Source: Sagittula marina (GTDB lineage Bacteria; Pseudomonadota; Alphaproteobacteria; Rhodobacterales; Rhodobacteraceae). From it: 64,000 bases of DNA. The translations under genes were made by a program, and so were the position numbers. Positions 1 through 8,147 of the stretch are shown piece after piece. Each line of letters starts with the position of its first letter. The first letter of the stretch is position 1. Below the pieces are notes generated by a model. The model was not told the DNA's origin. It worked only from the letters and a program-made list of their open reading frames with translations, and did no database searches. The DNA lies in the NCBI RefSeq assembly GCF_014196795.1, contig NZ_JACIEJ010000013.1, positions 62,001 to 126,000 of the forward strand, given 5' to 3'.

Positions 1-11
1 TGGAGGCGAAA

Positions 12-440
12 ATGCTCACGATCGGTACTCTGTCAAAGAAGACTGGCACAAAAGTGCAGACCATCCGGTACTACGAACAGATCGGACTTATGCCCGAACC
101 TGGCAGGACCGAAGGCGGACAGAGGCGCTACGACAATGCACAGCTCGACCGACTGTCCTTCATCCGCCATTCGCGGCAACTCGGTTTCTCGCTCGATGCG
201 ATCCGCGAGCTGCTCGACCTCAGCGACCATCCCAACCGGCCCTGCCACGAGGCCGATGCCATCGCGCGTCGCCAGCTCAAACAGGTGGAGCAGCGCATGG
301 CGCGCCTGAAGGCGCTGCGCACGGAACTGAAACGCATGGTTCACGAATGCAGCGGCGGGCGGACGGGAGACTGCAAGGTGCTTGAGGTGTTGCGGGACCA
401 TTCGGAATGCTTGACCGAGCACGAGGAAATCGGGGCCTGA
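12..440 (+). CDS. MerR-family regulator, Zn/Cd/Pb-type
   Basis: A 142-residue MerR-family transcription factor with an N-terminal winged HTH (residues 3-70, TIRYYEQIGL motif) and a long dimerisation helix. C78, C113 and C121 sit where ZntR/CadR/PbrR proteins hold divalent metal; copper-type CueR proteins have Ser instead of C78. H130 and C133 in the tail may add ligands. The CDF exporters follow on the same strand, and a MerR-type promoter with a CTACAGTGACTATAG dyad lies at 1152-1182. This regulator is therefore the likely activator of the downstream unit. Exact metal (Zn, Cd, Pb) is not decidable from sequence. Confidence 0.9.
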   Translation: MLTIGTLSKKTGTKVQTIRYYEQIGLMPEPGRTEGGQRRYDNAQLDRLSFIRHSRQLGFSLDAIRELLDLSDHPNRPCHEADAIARRQLKQVEQRMARLKALRTELKRMVHECSGGRTGDCKVLEVLRDHSECLTEHEEIGA

Positions 441-522
441 AGGAATTCAGCCAACATTCCGGCTGGAACGCAGATCAGCCGCAGAAGTTAATGTGTCGTA
501 CAACACAAGCTGGAACCACAAA

Positions 523-1122
523 ATGGCCGCTAGACAAGATTCAATGGAGAGACGGACGCTTTGGATCGTTCTGGCGCTCAATATCGGTTTGGCCGTGGCC
601 TTTTTCGCAACAGGCGCCTTCGGCGACTCAAGTGCCCTGATCGCCAACGGGCTCGATAACCTCTCCGACAGCTTCGTCTACGCGATCAGCCTTTTCGCTT
701 TGTCCCGATCCGACAAATGGAAACGCGGGGCGGCGAACGTTTCCGGCGGGCTGCTGATTCTGTTCGCCGCTGGTATCCTTTACGATGCATGGCGCCGCTA
801 CATCGGCGGGTCAGATCCGCTCGGGACGATCATGATCGCCATGGCCCTGATCGCGGCGGCCATCAACGCAGTCTGCGTCTGGCTGCTCGCTAAGCTCAAA
901 GATCCGGACGTCAACATCCGCGCGGCCAACACCTTCAGTTACAACGATTTCGCCGCGAACCTCGGAATCGTCGTGGCTGGCGGCCTCGTCGCCTGGCTGG
1001 GAACCAACTGGCCGGACCTCGTCGTCGGCGTGATTGTCGCCGGGATCGCGGCCTGGGGAGGTATCGACATTCTGCGCGACGCACACGGCGAACACCACAA
1101 AGCAGTTCATACGGGCAAATAG
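523..1122 (+). CDS. Short cation diffusion facilitator (CDF) transporter
   Basis: A membrane protein of the cation efflux family with about five or six hydrophobic segments. The TM2 site is D-x3-D (GLDNLSDS), typical of Zn/Cd carriers. The TM5 site is atypical (SYND rather than HxxxD). It ends soon after the last TM and lacks the usual C-terminal cytoplasmic domain, finishing in a His-rich tail (HGEHHKAVH). A GTG at 493 would add ten residues, but no clear Shine-Dalgarno decides between 493 and 523. It follows the MerR gene on the same strand. Role: probable export of divalent metal from the cytoplasm. Confidence 0.8.
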   Translation: MAARQDSMERRTLWIVLALNIGLAVAFFATGAFGDSSALIANGLDNLSDSFVYAISLFALSRSDKWKRGAANVSGGLLILFAAGILYDAWRRYIGGSDPLGTIMIAMALIAAAINAVCVWLLAKLKDPDVNIRAANTFSYNDFAANLGIVVAGGLVAWLGTNWPDLVVGVIVAGIAAWGGIDILRDAHGEHHKAVHTGK

Positions 1123-1151
1123 TTGCGGGAGATTCTTTCTGAAAGAAAGGA

Positions 1152-1182
1152 TTGAAGCTACAGTGACTATAGCAATTAGTCT
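1152..1182 (+). promoter_or_regulatory. MerR-type promoter/operator (Zn/Cd/Pb class)
   Basis: The sequence reads TTGAAG, then a 19-bp spacer carrying the near-perfect dyad CTACAGTGACTATAG, then TAGTCT. The overlong spacer with a central dyad is the hallmark of MerR-activated promoters, and the dyad resembles PbrR/CadR operators (CTATAGT...). It lies upstream of the gene starting at 1218 and would drive the 1218-3262 unit. The regulator is probably the MerR protein at 12-440. Confidence 0.7.
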
Positions 1183-1217
1183 TGTTCTAAGACGATTCGA
1201 GGACCGCCCCGTTGCAT

Positions 1218-1973
1218 ATGACCGACCCCCTACTTGTACCCACCAAACTACTGGATTTTGATGCCGCGCCTCTTGCGCATCTAATTGAGAACCGCAGCTG
1301 GCGCGGCTTATCCGAATACGATCGGATCGGAGCTGCCTATGATTTCGTTCGGAATGAAATCGCGTTCGGATACAATCGAGCTGACGACATCCCCGCATCC
1401 GAAGTGCTTTCCGACGGCTATGGGCAGTGCAATACCAAAGGCACGCTCTTGATGGCGCTGCTGCGTGGTATCGGCATTCGTAGCCGGTTGCATGGCTTCA
1501 CGATCCACACAGGCTTGCAGCGCGGTGTTGTCCCTGAGCTGGTGTATCCGCTTGCTCCGCAGGAAGTTCTCCACTCATGGGTTGAGATCGAATATCAAGG
1601 TGCCTGGATCAACCTTGAAGGCTTCATCCTGGATGACGCTTTCCTCAAAGTTCTGCAAACGTCATTCTCGGACACGGACAGTCTCTGCGGGTATGGCGCG
1701 GGCACGGATTGTCTTGGCGCGCCTCCCGTCGCCTGGAACGGAGAAGATACCTACATTCAGAAAACCGGCATCGTGCAGGATTTCGGCGTGTTTGATACGC
1801 CGGACACCTTCTATTTGTCCCATGAGCAATCCTTTGGATGGCTGCGTGGTGCCATTTACCGTCATATCATACGCCACTGGATGAATGCGCGCGTACGTGG
1901 TTTCCGCAGCGGCCGCCTCAAGACTGACCGACGCGCGACACACGCGCATGAGGAGCCTGCCAATGCCGCATGA
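1218..1973 (+). CDS. Transglutaminase-like (papain-fold) protein
   Basis: About 251 residues with a transglutaminase-like core. The putative catalytic Cys is in GQCNTK and the His in LHSWVEI; the usual Asp position reads INLEG, so it may not be a classical protease triad. No signal peptide is evident, so a cytoplasmic location is inferred. An ATG at 1218 is preferred over an upstream TTG at 1212. It is the first gene after the MerR-type promoter and overlaps the CDF gene by 11 bp, implying translational coupling. Its role in metal resistance is unknown. Confidence 0.75.
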   Translation: MTDPLLVPTKLLDFDAAPLAHLIENRSWRGLSEYDRIGAAYDFVRNEIAFGYNRADDIPASEVLSDGYGQCNTKGTLLMALLRGIGIRSRLHGFTIHTGLQRGVVPELVYPLAPQEVLHSWVEIEYQGAWINLEGFILDDAFLKVLQTSFSDTDSLCGYGAGTDCLGAPPVAWNGEDTYIQKTGIVQDFGVFDTPDTFYLSHEQSFGWLRGAIYRHIIRHWMNARVRGFRSGRLKTDRRATHAHEEPANAA

Positions 1974-2928
1974 TCATGGGCACGCGCATATCGATCCGGA
2001 TTCTGGCGATCGGCGGGTTGCCATTGCGATCTGGGCGAACGGGCTTCTTACCGTTGCGCAGATCGTCGGGGGCATATTGTCAGGCAGTCTGGCACTGATC
2101 GCCGATGCGCTGCACAACTTTTCCGATATGGCCTCGCTTGTCATTGCCTTCGCCGCACGCAAGATCGCGCGCCGCCCGGCCGATGAGCGCATGACCTTCG
2201 GCTATGGTCGGGTCGAAATCGTCGCGGCCCTGGTTAACTACACCACCCTGATTTTGATCGGCTTCTACCTGATCTACGAAGGTGGCATGCGCATGATTGA
2301 TCCACCCGAAGTCATGGGTTGGACCGTCGTCATTCTCGGTGGAATTGCGCTTGTGGTCGACACACTGACCGCAATGCTGACCTATTCGATGCAGAAGGGC
2401 AGCGTGAACATCCGCGCGCTTTTCCTGCATAACCTGTCGGACGCGCTTGCTTCGGTCGCGGTTATCGTCGGTGGGTCGCTGATCATCCTTTACGACATGC
2501 GTTGGGTCGATCCTGCCATCACCATCGGCATCGCGATCTACATCCTGTATCTGTCTTTCACTGAAATAGGCGGCCCAATCCGAACCCTGATGCTCGGGAG
2601 CCCGCCGGACATCGACAACGAGGCCGTCGTCGAAGCGATGCGGAAAGTCGAAGGCGTCGCCGACGTCCACCACGTCCATCTCTGGCAAATGCAAGAGCAC
2701 GAGGCTGCGCTCGACTGCCATGTCGTCGTGGCAGCCGAGGGCTGGTCGAAGATCGAAGAGATCAAGAGCGCGATCAAGAAGCGGCTGAAGGAAGAGTTCG
2801 GCATCAGCCATTCCAGTCTCGAATTTGAGCATGAGGATCGCGCTCATCAGAACGCCGATCTCTACGGTCACGGCAACGCAAGTGAAAAGGAGAAGACCAA
2901 TGTTCAAGGAAACGCTGACCGAGCATGA
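1963..2928 (+). CDS. CDF zinc/cadmium exporter, CzcD-like
   Basis: A 321-residue cation diffusion facilitator with a His-rich N-terminus (MPHDHGHAH), six predicted TM helices and a C-terminal cytoplasmic domain. The transport sites are HNFSD in TM2 and HNLSD in TM5, the HD-HD pattern of Zn/Cd/Co carriers. The C-terminal domain carries VHHVHLWQM, typical of CzcD/ZitB. The start at 1963 is supported by AGGAG at 1951; an in-frame longer ORF upstream overlaps the previous gene and is unlikely. Likely exports Zn/Cd to the periplasm under MerR control. Confidence 0.92.
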   Translation: MPHDHGHAHIDPDSGDRRVAIAIWANGLLTVAQIVGGILSGSLALIADALHNFSDMASLVIAFAARKIARRPADERMTFGYGRVEIVAALVNYTTLILIGFYLIYEGGMRMIDPPEVMGWTVVILGGIALVVDTLTAMLTYSMQKGSVNIRALFLHNLSDALASVAVIVGGSLIILYDMRWVDPAITIGIAIYILYLSFTEIGGPIRTLMLGSPPDIDNEAVVEAMRKVEGVADVHHVHLWQMQEHEAALDCHVVVAAEGWSKIEEIKSAIKKRLKEEFGISHSSLEFEHEDRAHQNADLYGHGNASEKEKTNVQGNADRA

Positions 2929-3262
2929 TGATGTCATCGGGCTCGTCTGCGAAGGCAAGTTGACAGAGGCAGACTTCAAGAAAATGCACGCGCTGCTTCA
3001 TGAACGTCTTGGAACAACCGATAATCCGGGTCTGGTTCTCGACCTTACAAGTTTCGAGGGCTACGAAGAGCTTTCGGCGATCCTGGAAGATCTGAAGATC
3101 GACACCGCCCACGTGAACGATTTCTGTCGCATAGCGGTTGTCGGAGAACGCAGATGGATGGAATGGGGCGCTCGGGTGGTCAACCTACTGACGGGCTCCG
3201 AGATGCAGTGGTTCGAATCCAGCGATGCCGAGTCCGCACTTGCGTGGGCGCGTGACGGGTAG
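2900..3262 (+). CDS. SpoIIAA/STAS-like protein
   Basis: A 120-residue acidic protein resembling the SpoIIAA-like (DUF3478) family: alternating strand and helix with LVLDLTSFEGYEE near the middle and a Trp-rich stretch (RRWMEWG). The start at 2900 is set by AAAGGAG about 10 bp upstream, overlapping the CDF gene by 29 bp. Members are often found beside ion transporters, but the biochemical role is not established. Last gene of the divalent-metal unit. Confidence 0.75.
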   Translation: MFKETLTEHDDVIGLVCEGKLTEADFKKMHALLHERLGTTDNPGLVLDLTSFEGYEELSAILEDLKIDTAHVNDFCRIAVVGERRWMEWGARVVNLLTGSEMQWFESSDAESALAWARDG

Positions 3263-3446
3263 CCAACGATTCTGCAAGAAAAGGACTAACTGAATTGGAT
3301 ATGGAATAATGCTTCTGGCGGATCCGGACCTACTACGTAGCGACTTTAACCGGGTACTGTGTGCTGATGTGCGATTCGAGTGAAATGACATCCGCCTCAA
3401 GATCGTGAGGCTACAGGGGCATCACGTCCAAGTTACAGAATATCGC

Positions 3447-3477
3447 TTGACCTCCCCTTACTGGAAGGTTGTAAAAA
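3447..3477 (+). promoter_or_regulatory. CueR-type copper promoter 1
   Basis: TTGACC (3447-3452), a 19-bp spacer and TAAAAA (3472-3477). The spacer carries the dyad ACCTCCCCTTACTGGAAGGT, close to classical copA operators. It drives the Cys-rich protein, multicopper oxidase and downstream genes. The predicted transcription start falls at or next to the ATG at 3484, so the first message may be leaderless. Confidence 0.85.
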
Positions 3478-3483
3478 CTGTTC

Positions 3484-3837
3484 ATGTTCCGCGTTTTTCG
3501 CCTTGTTTTGATTCTCATGCTGACCTTCGGTACAGTGACTGCGCCGGATATGTCGTTGGCCGGTATGTCGGTCACGGCTATGGCGCAGATGGAACCCACC
3601 GAAAGCGCGGATGGCCGTTGCGGCGGGTGCGATCCCACCGGATTTGCTGAGGGCACTGCCTGTGAAGGTGGGTGTCCTGTTCCTTGCGGCTCCAGCGGTA
3701 CTTCTGGCCTCCTTGCCAATATGCCGTCAGCGCGGCTCACGAGGCCTTTTGGTACTGCCGTCCGGGGTGCCGAACCTCTGATCTCACTCGGCACGAATCC
3801 GTCGCTTGATCCATTCCCTCCCAAACTGCCTGTCTGA
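3484..3837 (+). CDS. Small secreted Cys-rich protein
   Basis: 117 residues: a signal peptide (FRLVLILMLTFGTV, cleavage near LAG), then a Cys cluster around residues 46-67 (CGGC, CEGGCPVPC), then a Pro-rich tail. No named family is recognised. The spacing of the cysteines and its place as first gene behind a CueR-type promoter suggest periplasmic copper binding, which is an inference. The ATG lies only 7 bp after the -10 box, so there is no room for a Shine-Dalgarno if transcription starts normally. A strong hairpin follows the stop codon. Confidence 0.65.
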   Translation: MFRVFRLVLILMLTFGTVTAPDMSLAGMSVTAMAQMEPTESADGRCGGCDPTGFAEGTACEGGCPVPCGSSGTSGLLANMPSARLTRPFGTAVRGAEPLISLGTNPSLDPFPPKLPV

Positions 3838-3847
3838 ACCTGAAACC

Positions 3848-3868
3848 GGCCTCGCCTGCGGCGAGGCC
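3848..3868 (+). terminator. GC-rich hairpin after Cys-rich gene
   Basis: A perfect 9-bp inverted repeat GGCCTCGCC / GGCGAGGCC with a TGC loop, followed by TGATTGTTG. It could terminate or attenuate transcription before the multicopper oxidase, or protect the upstream message. The T tract is poor, so full termination is uncertain. Confidence 0.5.
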
Positions 3869-3927
3869 TGATTGTTGCCTTGGCCGAAGCTGGCTGAGTG
3901 CGACCCTTTCAGATCAAGGCAGTTGCG

Positions 3928-5367
3928 ATGATTCTCCACAGACCGATTTCACGAAGGCACGTGCTTCGCACAGGTGCCGCATTCACAGCCCTATCCGCTC
4001 TGTCACCTGCACGAATGGCAATGGCCGATTCAACTGGGGACCCATTCGTCCTACGCGCGGCATCCGGACAGGCCGCCCTGCGCCCGTCACCATATGGCCC
4101 GACTAATGTCTGGAGCTATAACGGGTCCGTCCCCGGTCCTGAAATCAGGGTCCGGCAGGGCGACCGATTGCTGGTTTTGGCTCAGAATGGGTTAGATGAA
4201 GGGACCACAATCCACTGGCATGGCATCCGCACGCCCAATGCGATGGACGGAGTGCCGTTCCTCACGCAGGACCCGATCCCGGTTAATGGCGATTTCCTGT
4301 ACGAATTCGATGCACTGGATGCGGGCACGTTCTGGTATCACCCGCACCAGCGCAGTTCGGAACAGGTCGGACGTGGACTCTACGGGCCGCTGATCGTCGA
4401 GGAGGTGGACCCGATCCGCGTGGATCGTGACCTGACCTGGATGCTGGACGACTGGCGCATGACGCGGGCGGGGCAGTTGTCGGATGACTTCGGCAACCGC
4501 CATGACGCGATGCACGGCGGTCGTATTGGCAATTCCGTGACCATCAACGGTGAGATCCCCGAACGGATCTCGGTGCAATCCGGTGAGCGCATCCGCTTGC
4601 GGCTAATCAATGCGGCGAACGCGCGGATATTCGGGCTGGATTTTGGAGATTTTGAACCAGTCGTGGTCGCGCTGGACGGTCAAACCGTGACGCCCCATGC
4701 CCCTGACGGCGGGGTCGTGGTGATCGGCCCGGCGATGCGTGTCGATCTGGTAATCGACATGACCGGCAAACCCGGAGAGGCCGTCACGGTCACCGATGTC
4801 TTCTACGAAGGCCTCGAATACCGTCTGGTCGATCTCGTCTACGGGCCTGACAGGCTGCGGGACAGTGTGCCGGATTGGTCTATGGACCTGCCGCCCAACC
4901 CGCTGGCCGAACCGGACATGGCGTCGGCCGCGCGGCACCAGATCGTCTTCAACGGCGGAATGATGGGGCAGATGATGATGGGCAGCGGTATGGGGTCGAT
5001 GATGGACCAGATGCGCGAGGGCAACATGTGGTTCATCAACGGAGAAGCCGCGACGGGTCATATGATGGACCCCTTGCTGGTCCTGCCGCAGGGCACGTCG
5101 CACGTGTTCGAGATGGATAATCGCACCGCCTGGCACCATCCGATCCATTTGCATGGGCATTCGTTCCGTGTGATCGCCCGCAACGGACAACCGACTCGGT
5201 ATCGCGAATGGCAGGACACCGTCCTGATGGCCCCCGAAGAACGGGTCGAAATCGCGTTCGTCGCGGACAACCCAGGCGACTGGATGTTCCACTGTCACAT
5301 TCTGGAACACCAGGCGGCGGGCATGATGGGCGTCATCCGTGTCGATCCCGGCACGACCAAAACCTGA
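3928..5367 (+). CDS. Periplasmic multicopper oxidase (CueO/CopA-like)
   Basis: A 479-residue laccase-fold enzyme that likely oxidises Cu(I) to Cu(II) in the periplasm. A Tat signal is at residues 8-15 (SRRHVLRT). All four copper motifs are present: HWHG (96-99), WYHPH (136-140), HHPIHLHGHSF and FHCHILEHQAAGM. A Met-rich loop (MMGQMMMGSGMGSMM) before the third motif resembles the CueO copper-entry insert. The ATG at 3928 is preferred over an upstream GTG at 3898 because it directly precedes the Tat motif. Part of the first CueR unit. Confidence 0.93.
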   Translation: MILHRPISRRHVLRTGAAFTALSALSPARMAMADSTGDPFVLRAASGQAALRPSPYGPTNVWSYNGSVPGPEIRVRQGDRLLVLAQNGLDEGTTIHWHGIRTPNAMDGVPFLTQDPIPVNGDFLYEFDALDAGTFWYHPHQRSSEQVGRGLYGPLIVEEVDPIRVDRDLTWMLDDWRMTRAGQLSDDFGNRHDAMHGGRIGNSVTINGEIPERISVQSGERIRLRLINAANARIFGLDFGDFEPVVVALDGQTVTPHAPDGGVVVIGPAMRVDLVIDMTGKPGEAVTVTDVFYEGLEYRLVDLVYGPDRLRDSVPDWSMDLPPNPLAEPDMASAARHQIVFNGGMMGQMMMGSGMGSMMDQMREGNMWFINGEAATGHMMDPLLVLPQGTSHVFEMDNRTAWHHPIHLHGHSFRVIARNGQPTRYREWQDTVLMAPEERVEIAFVADNPGDWMFHCHILEHQAAGMMGVIRVDPGTTKT

Positions 5368-5386
5368 AACTCACACACTTAGGACC

Positions 5387-5860
5387 ATGAAAATGAATGA
5401 ACCGATAAAGAAGATACTTGGATTTGCCAGCCTCGGCACGGCAGGTGCCGTCGCCGTCCTTGCGATGAGCCTGAATGCCGCGCCTGCCGCGGCGCAGGAG
5501 GTCACGCTCTATAAGAACCCGCAATGCGGATGCTGCGAAAGCTACGCGGATTATCTGCGCGAGAACGGTTTTACGGTGGAGGTGAAGCCGACCCACGATC
5601 TGGCGCAGATCAGCCGCGACGCCGGTATTCCGGACGACTTCCAAGGCTGCCATACCACTTTTGTAGGGGACTACGTCATCAGCGGTCATGTGCCGATTGG
5701 TACCGTCAACAAGCTGCTTGAGGAGCGTCCGGAAATTGCCGGTGTGACCCTGCCAGGCATGCCGTTGGGGTCGCCGGGTATGGGCGGCGCAAAACAGGAG
5801 CCGTTCAAGATTTACACCGTCGAGGAAGGTGTGAGCCCGACCGTATATGCGGTCGAATGA
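5387..5860 (+). CDS. DUF411 periplasmic metal-binding protein
   Basis: 157 residues: an N-terminal signal/anchor, then a DUF411 domain with the YKNPQCGCC motif, a thioredoxin-like metal-binding start, and a later conserved Cys in FQGCHT. DUF411 proteins occur in copper and silver resistance clusters and are thought to bind copper. The start at 5387 (ATGAAAATG) follows an AGGA sequence; it lies 19 bp after the oxidase stop. Confidence 0.85.
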   Translation: MKMNEPIKKILGFASLGTAGAVAVLAMSLNAAPAAAQEVTLYKNPQCGCCESYADYLRENGFTVEVKPTHDLAQISRDAGIPDDFQGCHTTFVGDYVISGHVPIGTVNKLLEERPEIAGVTLPGMPLGSPGMGGAKQEPFKIYTVEEGVSPTVYAVE

Positions 5861-5917
5861 TCAATCGCGCGGTCTGGTGCGAACCCGTGCCAGACCGGTT
5901 TCAAGGGAAAACAAAGG

Positions 5918-6061
5918 ATGGAATGCATGATGATGGACGGTGGAATGATGGGCGGCGGCATGATGATTGCGATGGGCCTCGTCTGGTTGCTGATCGTGGG
6001 TGTGCTGGTGCTCGCGGCGATCGCCTTGGTCAAATACATCCGCTCGGACAGCGGAAAATAG
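5918..6061 (+). CDS. Met-rich single-TM small protein
   Basis: A 47-residue ORF: MECMMMDGGMMGGGMM followed by one TM helix (GLVWLLIVGVLVLAAIALV) and a short basic tail. Such Met-rich single-span proteins are common in proteobacterial copper clusters. The Met cluster would face the periplasm if the N-terminus is outside. The orientation and function are inferred. Confidence 0.6.
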   Translation: MECMMMDGGMMGGGMMIAMGLVWLLIVGVLVLAAIALVKYIRSDSGK

Positions 6062-6073
6062 AAATGTGCCAGA

Positions 6074-6232
6074 ATGCGGATTGAGGGTGCCAGCAGCGGC
6101 GATAGCCTGTTGTCGATGGGGTTGGTCTGGGCGCTTTGCGTCCTGCTTGTCCTGTCGTCGCTCGCGGCACTCATCGTCCTCTGTAGGTGGCTCGTAACAA
6201 GAAGGCGGAAACTAAGTGAAAAACACGATTAG
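6074..6232 (+). CDS. Small single-TM protein
   Basis: A 52-residue ORF with one hydrophobic segment (LVWALCVLLVLSSLAALIVL) and a basic C-terminus (TRRRKLSEKHD). It overlaps the cytochrome gene start by 17 bp and follows the Met-rich ORF by 12 bp, so it fits the operon. No family is recognised; support is the TM helix, position and overlap. Confidence 0.45.
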   Translation: MRIEGASSGDSLLSMGLVWALCVLLVLSSLAALIVLCRWLVTRRRKLSEKHD

Positions 6233-6641
6233 GCTCTCGGCTGTCCTGCTCGCCACAACGGTTTTGCCGGTTGCGGCGCAGAGCGACGTGCGCATGGGTG
6301 AGCGCCTCTATCAAGAGAATTGCGCCAGTTGCCATGGGGCGAACCTAGAGGGGCAGCTAGATTGGCGCTCCAGATTGCCGAACGGAAGGTTGCCTGCCCC
6401 ACCGCACGACGCCTCCGGCCATACCTGGCATCACCCCGACCGCGTATTGTTCGACATCGTGAAACGCGGACCGGCGGCGATTGTCGGGAACGGGTACGAA
6501 AGCGACATGCCCGGATATGAGGATGTGCTGACAGACGATGAGATCACGGCGATCATCGACTACATCAAGAGCACATGGCCCAACCGGATCCGCGCGTCGC
6601 AGGAAAGCCGATCCCTTGCCGATGAGCAGGCGCAGCCATGA
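6216..6641 (+). CDS. Periplasmic c-type cytochrome
   Basis: A 141-residue class I cytochrome c with a cleavable signal (VLLATTVLPVAAQ), haem site CASCH and a distal Met in SDMPGYEDVL. GTG start at 6216, preceded by AGAAGGCGG. It is followed with a 4-bp overlap by the CcmG-like gene. In this context it may accept electrons from copper oxidation or supply electrons to a terminal oxidase; the partner is unknown. Confidence 0.88.
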   Translation: MKNTIRLSAVLLATTVLPVAAQSDVRMGERLYQENCASCHGANLEGQLDWRSRLPNGRLPAPPHDASGHTWHHPDRVLFDIVKRGPAAIVGNGYESDMPGYEDVLTDDEITAIIDYIKSTWPNRIRASQESRSLADEQAQP

Positions 6642-7234
6642 CGGAAGAGGTCGAGAGAAATGCCGACCCTGTGTCGCGACGCAGAATCTCCGGGTTCGTG
6701 CTGGTGCCGCTGATAGCTTTTGCCCTCATGGTCCTGTTCGGTTGGGGGCTTTTCAGGGGTGGCGACGACTTGCCGTCGGCACTTCTCGGCAAACCCGTGC
6801 CCGACTTCGCGCTGCCCCCGGTGCTCGGCCGAGAAGAAGGTCTTTCGACGCAGGACCTGATCGGACACGTGTCACTGGTGAACGTCTTCGCCTCGTGGTG
6901 TGTGCCCTGCCGTGCCGAACACCCGTTGTTCATGGAGTTGAGTGCAACCGGTGAGGTGCCGCTCTACGGAATCAACTACAAGGACCCGCCCGATCAGGCG
7001 CGCGCCTGGCTCGACGAGTTGGGTGATCCCTACGCGCGCATCGGGGCCGACATCAACGGACGCGCCGGTATCGAATGGGGCGTCTATGGCGTGCCCGAAA
7101 CCTACGTCATCGCGCCCGACGGCATCATCGCCTACCGCCATGTTGGTCCGATCACACGAGCAATCCTGCAGGAAACGCTGCTGCCGATCGTCCGTGACCA
7201 CAAAACCCAATCCGCCAAGGAGAAAACGCCATGA
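6638..7234 (+). CDS. CcmG/DsbE-type thiol-disulfide oxidoreductase
   Basis: A 198-residue membrane-anchored thioredoxin. One TM helix (residues 19-40) is followed by a TlpA/DsbE fold with the active site WCVPC and the CcmG signature GVPETYVI. In cytochrome c maturation CcmG reduces apocytochrome or CcmH thiols. No other ccm genes are nearby, so it probably works with the CcdA-like protein at 9664 on copper- or haem-protein thiols. It overlaps both neighbours by 4 bp. Confidence 0.88.
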   Translation: MTEEVERNADPVSRRRISGFVLVPLIAFALMVLFGWGLFRGGDDLPSALLGKPVPDFALPPVLGREEGLSTQDLIGHVSLVNVFASWCVPCRAEHPLFMELSATGEVPLYGINYKDPPDQARAWLDELGDPYARIGADINGRAGIEWGVYGVPETYVIAPDGIIAYRHVGPITRAILQETLLPIVRDHKTQSAKEKTP

Positions 7235-7743
7235 AAAATCTGAAACCGGCGCTGATCGCCTGGGCACTGTCCGTCGGCGCGGCTTTCGCGACACCGCAAG
7301 GGTTTGCACTTCACGACACCCCGCAACCTGTCGCCAATGTGCGCTACGAGAAAGATGACGGCAGCCGCGGAGACATGGAAGATTTTCGCGGCAAAGTGAT
7401 CCTCGTGAATGTCTGGGCAACCTGGTGCGTCCCCTGCCGCGAAGAGATGCCGACGCTCGATGCGCTTCAGGCGGAACTTGGCGGCGACGACTTCGAAGTG
7501 GTTGCCCTTTCCATCGACCGGGCCGGATCACAAATCGTTCGGCGTTTCTACGACGAGATCGGTGTCACCAATCTCAATATGTATGTCGACCAGACCATGC
7601 TTTCGATGACCGCGCTGCGCACCGTTGGCCTGCCGACGACGATCCTGATCGACGCGCAGGGGCGGGAGCTCGGGCGACTGGTCGGCCCGGCCGAATGGGA
7701 TGATCCCGAGATGGTGTCCTTTTTGCGAAGCTTTATTGAATGA
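7231..7743 (+). CDS. TlpA-like periplasmic thioredoxin
   Basis: 170 residues with a signal peptide (residues 1-26), thioredoxin fold and WCVPC active site (NVWATWCVPCREEMP), plus the cis-Pro loop VGLPTT. TlpA-type proteins reduce Sco and CuA-site cysteines. A Sco protein is encoded at 8481, which suggests a working pair. It is the last gene before the second CueR-type promoter. Confidence 0.88.
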   Translation: MKNLKPALIAWALSVGAAFATPQGFALHDTPQPVANVRYEKDDGSRGDMEDFRGKVILVNVWATWCVPCREEMPTLDALQAELGGDDFEVVALSIDRAGSQIVRRFYDEIGVTNLNMYVDQTMLSMTALRTVGLPTTILIDAQGRELGRLVGPAEWDDPEMVSFLRSFIE

Positions 7744-7770
7744 ATCCCAGCAAAAGTCCACTGCTCACCC

Positions 7771-7801
7771 TTGACCTTCCAGTTACTGGAATGACTAGCT
7801 T
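7771..7801 (+). promoter_or_regulatory. CueR-type copper promoter 2
   Basis: TTGACC (7771-7776), a 19-bp spacer and TAGCTT (7796-7801), with the dyad TTCCAGTTACTGGAA in the spacer. It starts the 7826-10401 unit. The first ATG is 25 bp downstream, with AAAGGA before it. Confidence 0.87.
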
Positions 7802-7825
7802 TTAATCATCGAAAGGACTTTCTGG

Positions 7826-8107
7826 ATGACCGAAATATCACCTTCCAACATTGCGGGTGCCGCCAACATCGAAAGCGCAGGAAATTGGCCCAGGTGGTTG
7901 ACGCGCAGACGATTGCTGTTCGTCGGTGCGGCAACCGTGATGGGGGGCGGCATGGCCATGAACTGGGGATGGCTCACCGCGATCGGGCTCGCGCCTGTTC
8001 TGGTCTCGCTGGCCCCCTGTGCCGCGATGTGCGGCCTGGGTCTGTGCATGAAGGGCGGGTCTGGAAAGGGATGCTCCAACTCGCCGGACGGGGCGTCTCC
8101 CGACTGA
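7826..8107 (+). CDS. Small membrane protein with Cys motif
   Basis: 93 residues: a basic region then two hydrophobic stretches (LLFVGAATVMGGGMAMNWGWL and APVLVSLAPCAAMCGLGLCM). Cysteines in APCAAMCGLGLC and KGCS could bind metal at the membrane. It is the first gene behind CueR promoter 2. No domain family is recognised; a copper-linked role comes from context. Confidence 0.65.
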   Translation: MTEISPSNIAGAANIESAGNWPRWLTRRRLLFVGAATVMGGGMAMNWGWLTAIGLAPVLVSLAPCAAMCGLGLCMKGGSGKGCSNSPDGASPD

Positions 8108-8147
8108 GTTCTTTCGATAACCACACGATCAACCCAAGGAGAAAACC

